DNA of 45,618 nucleotides, from contig NZ_POQT01000040.1 of assembly GCF_002938435.1 (NCBI RefSeq), forward strand, positions 1-45,618, read 5' to 3'. The notes below the pieces were generated by a model. That model worked only from the letters and a program-made list of their open reading frames with translations, was not told where the DNA came from and did no database searches. Made by a program: the position numbers and the translations under genes. This DNA is from Blastococcus saxobsidens. Its GTDB lineage: Bacteria > Actinomycetota > Actinomycetes > Mycobacteriales > Geodermatophilaceae. Below are positions 45,511 to 45,618 of the stretch, one piece after another (within the stretch, counting starts at the first letter, position 1; each line of letters begins with the position of its first letter).

Positions 45511-45618
45511 ATTCCCGTTCGTAGCGGTCCACGTTCCGGGCGATCTGCGCGTTTCGCGCGCTGAATGGGCCGGCATAGTCGGCGAGCTCCTGTATTTCTC
45601 CGGTAGCGTCCTTCGTGT
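45505..45618 (-). other. Right-edge segment of different composition, partial ORF unlike NuoE
   Basis: From about 45511 to the end my hand count is 67 G/C of 108 bases (~62%), clearly below the rest of the window. On the minus strand one frame reads as good protein from the edge (EIQELADYAGPFSARN and DRYEREW), with GC-rich third positions. That segment resembles, from memory, a conserved stretch of actinobacterial MobF/TrwC-type relaxases. It is a different frame from the nuoE tail, so two unrelated sequences meet here. Confidence 0.4.

Overview
The window is a chromosomal segment of a high-GC Gram-positive actinobacterium. The clues are very high GC, many GTG starts, 4-bp ATGA/GTGA overlaps, a complete Mce transporter operon, the order tRNA-Trp - secE - nusG - rplK - rplA, and an actinobacterial nuo operon running straight into a polyprenyl diphosphate synthase. 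Gene order and style fit the Geodermatophilaceae (Blastococcus/Geodermatophilus/Modestobacter type). That placement is an inference, because no 16S gene is present.

Region 1 (1-10997, minus strand) is one long mce operon: an Mkl/MlaF-type ATPase, two YrbE/MlaE permeases, MceA to MceF (MceE a lipoprotein), then two Mce-associated proteins, the last cut by the window edge. MceD carries an EF-hand-like calcium loop. The presumed promoter region has an inverted repeat and repeated TTACGTG boxes.

Region 2 (11219-20113) is the translation/transcription core on the minus strand: rplL, rplJ with an L10 leader, rplA, rplK, nusG, secE and tRNA-Trp. aspC reads the other way. It is followed by a tight operon of two MaoC/HadAB-type hydratases and an M1-family lipoprotein peptidase, then rpmG, tRNA-Met and tRNA-Thr.

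Region 3 (20156-24514) is the most unusual part. A membrane GGDEF/EAL protein, with a ruined GGDEF motif and an intact EAL domain, sits downstream of a 33-residue ORF with a strong ribosome binding site. That ORF encodes three tandem RGVKWT hexapeptides, and every nucleotide difference between the repeats is synonymous. I do not recognise this peptide family. It is the best candidate here for an undescribed system. Next come a lone TadE/TadG-like pilin-related gene behind an array of GTCCACAG boxes, tRNA-Tyr and yajQ.

Region 4 (24587-33137) holds htpX, the korAB 2-oxoacid:ferredoxin oxidoreductase operon, a MocR/PdxR-type regulator divergent from a PNPOx-like flavoprotein gene, a PQQ-type sugar dehydrogenase lipoprotein, and a long-chain polyprenyl diphosphate synthase that is translationally coupled to nuoN.

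Region 5 (33137-45618, minus strand) is complex I: nuoN, M, L, K, J, I, H, G and F plus the last codons of nuoE. A 21-codon ORF bridges nuoL and nuoM with 4-bp overlaps at both ends. The final ~110 bases have lower GC and read in another frame as something unlike NuoE. This points to a recombination or assembly junction at the right edge.
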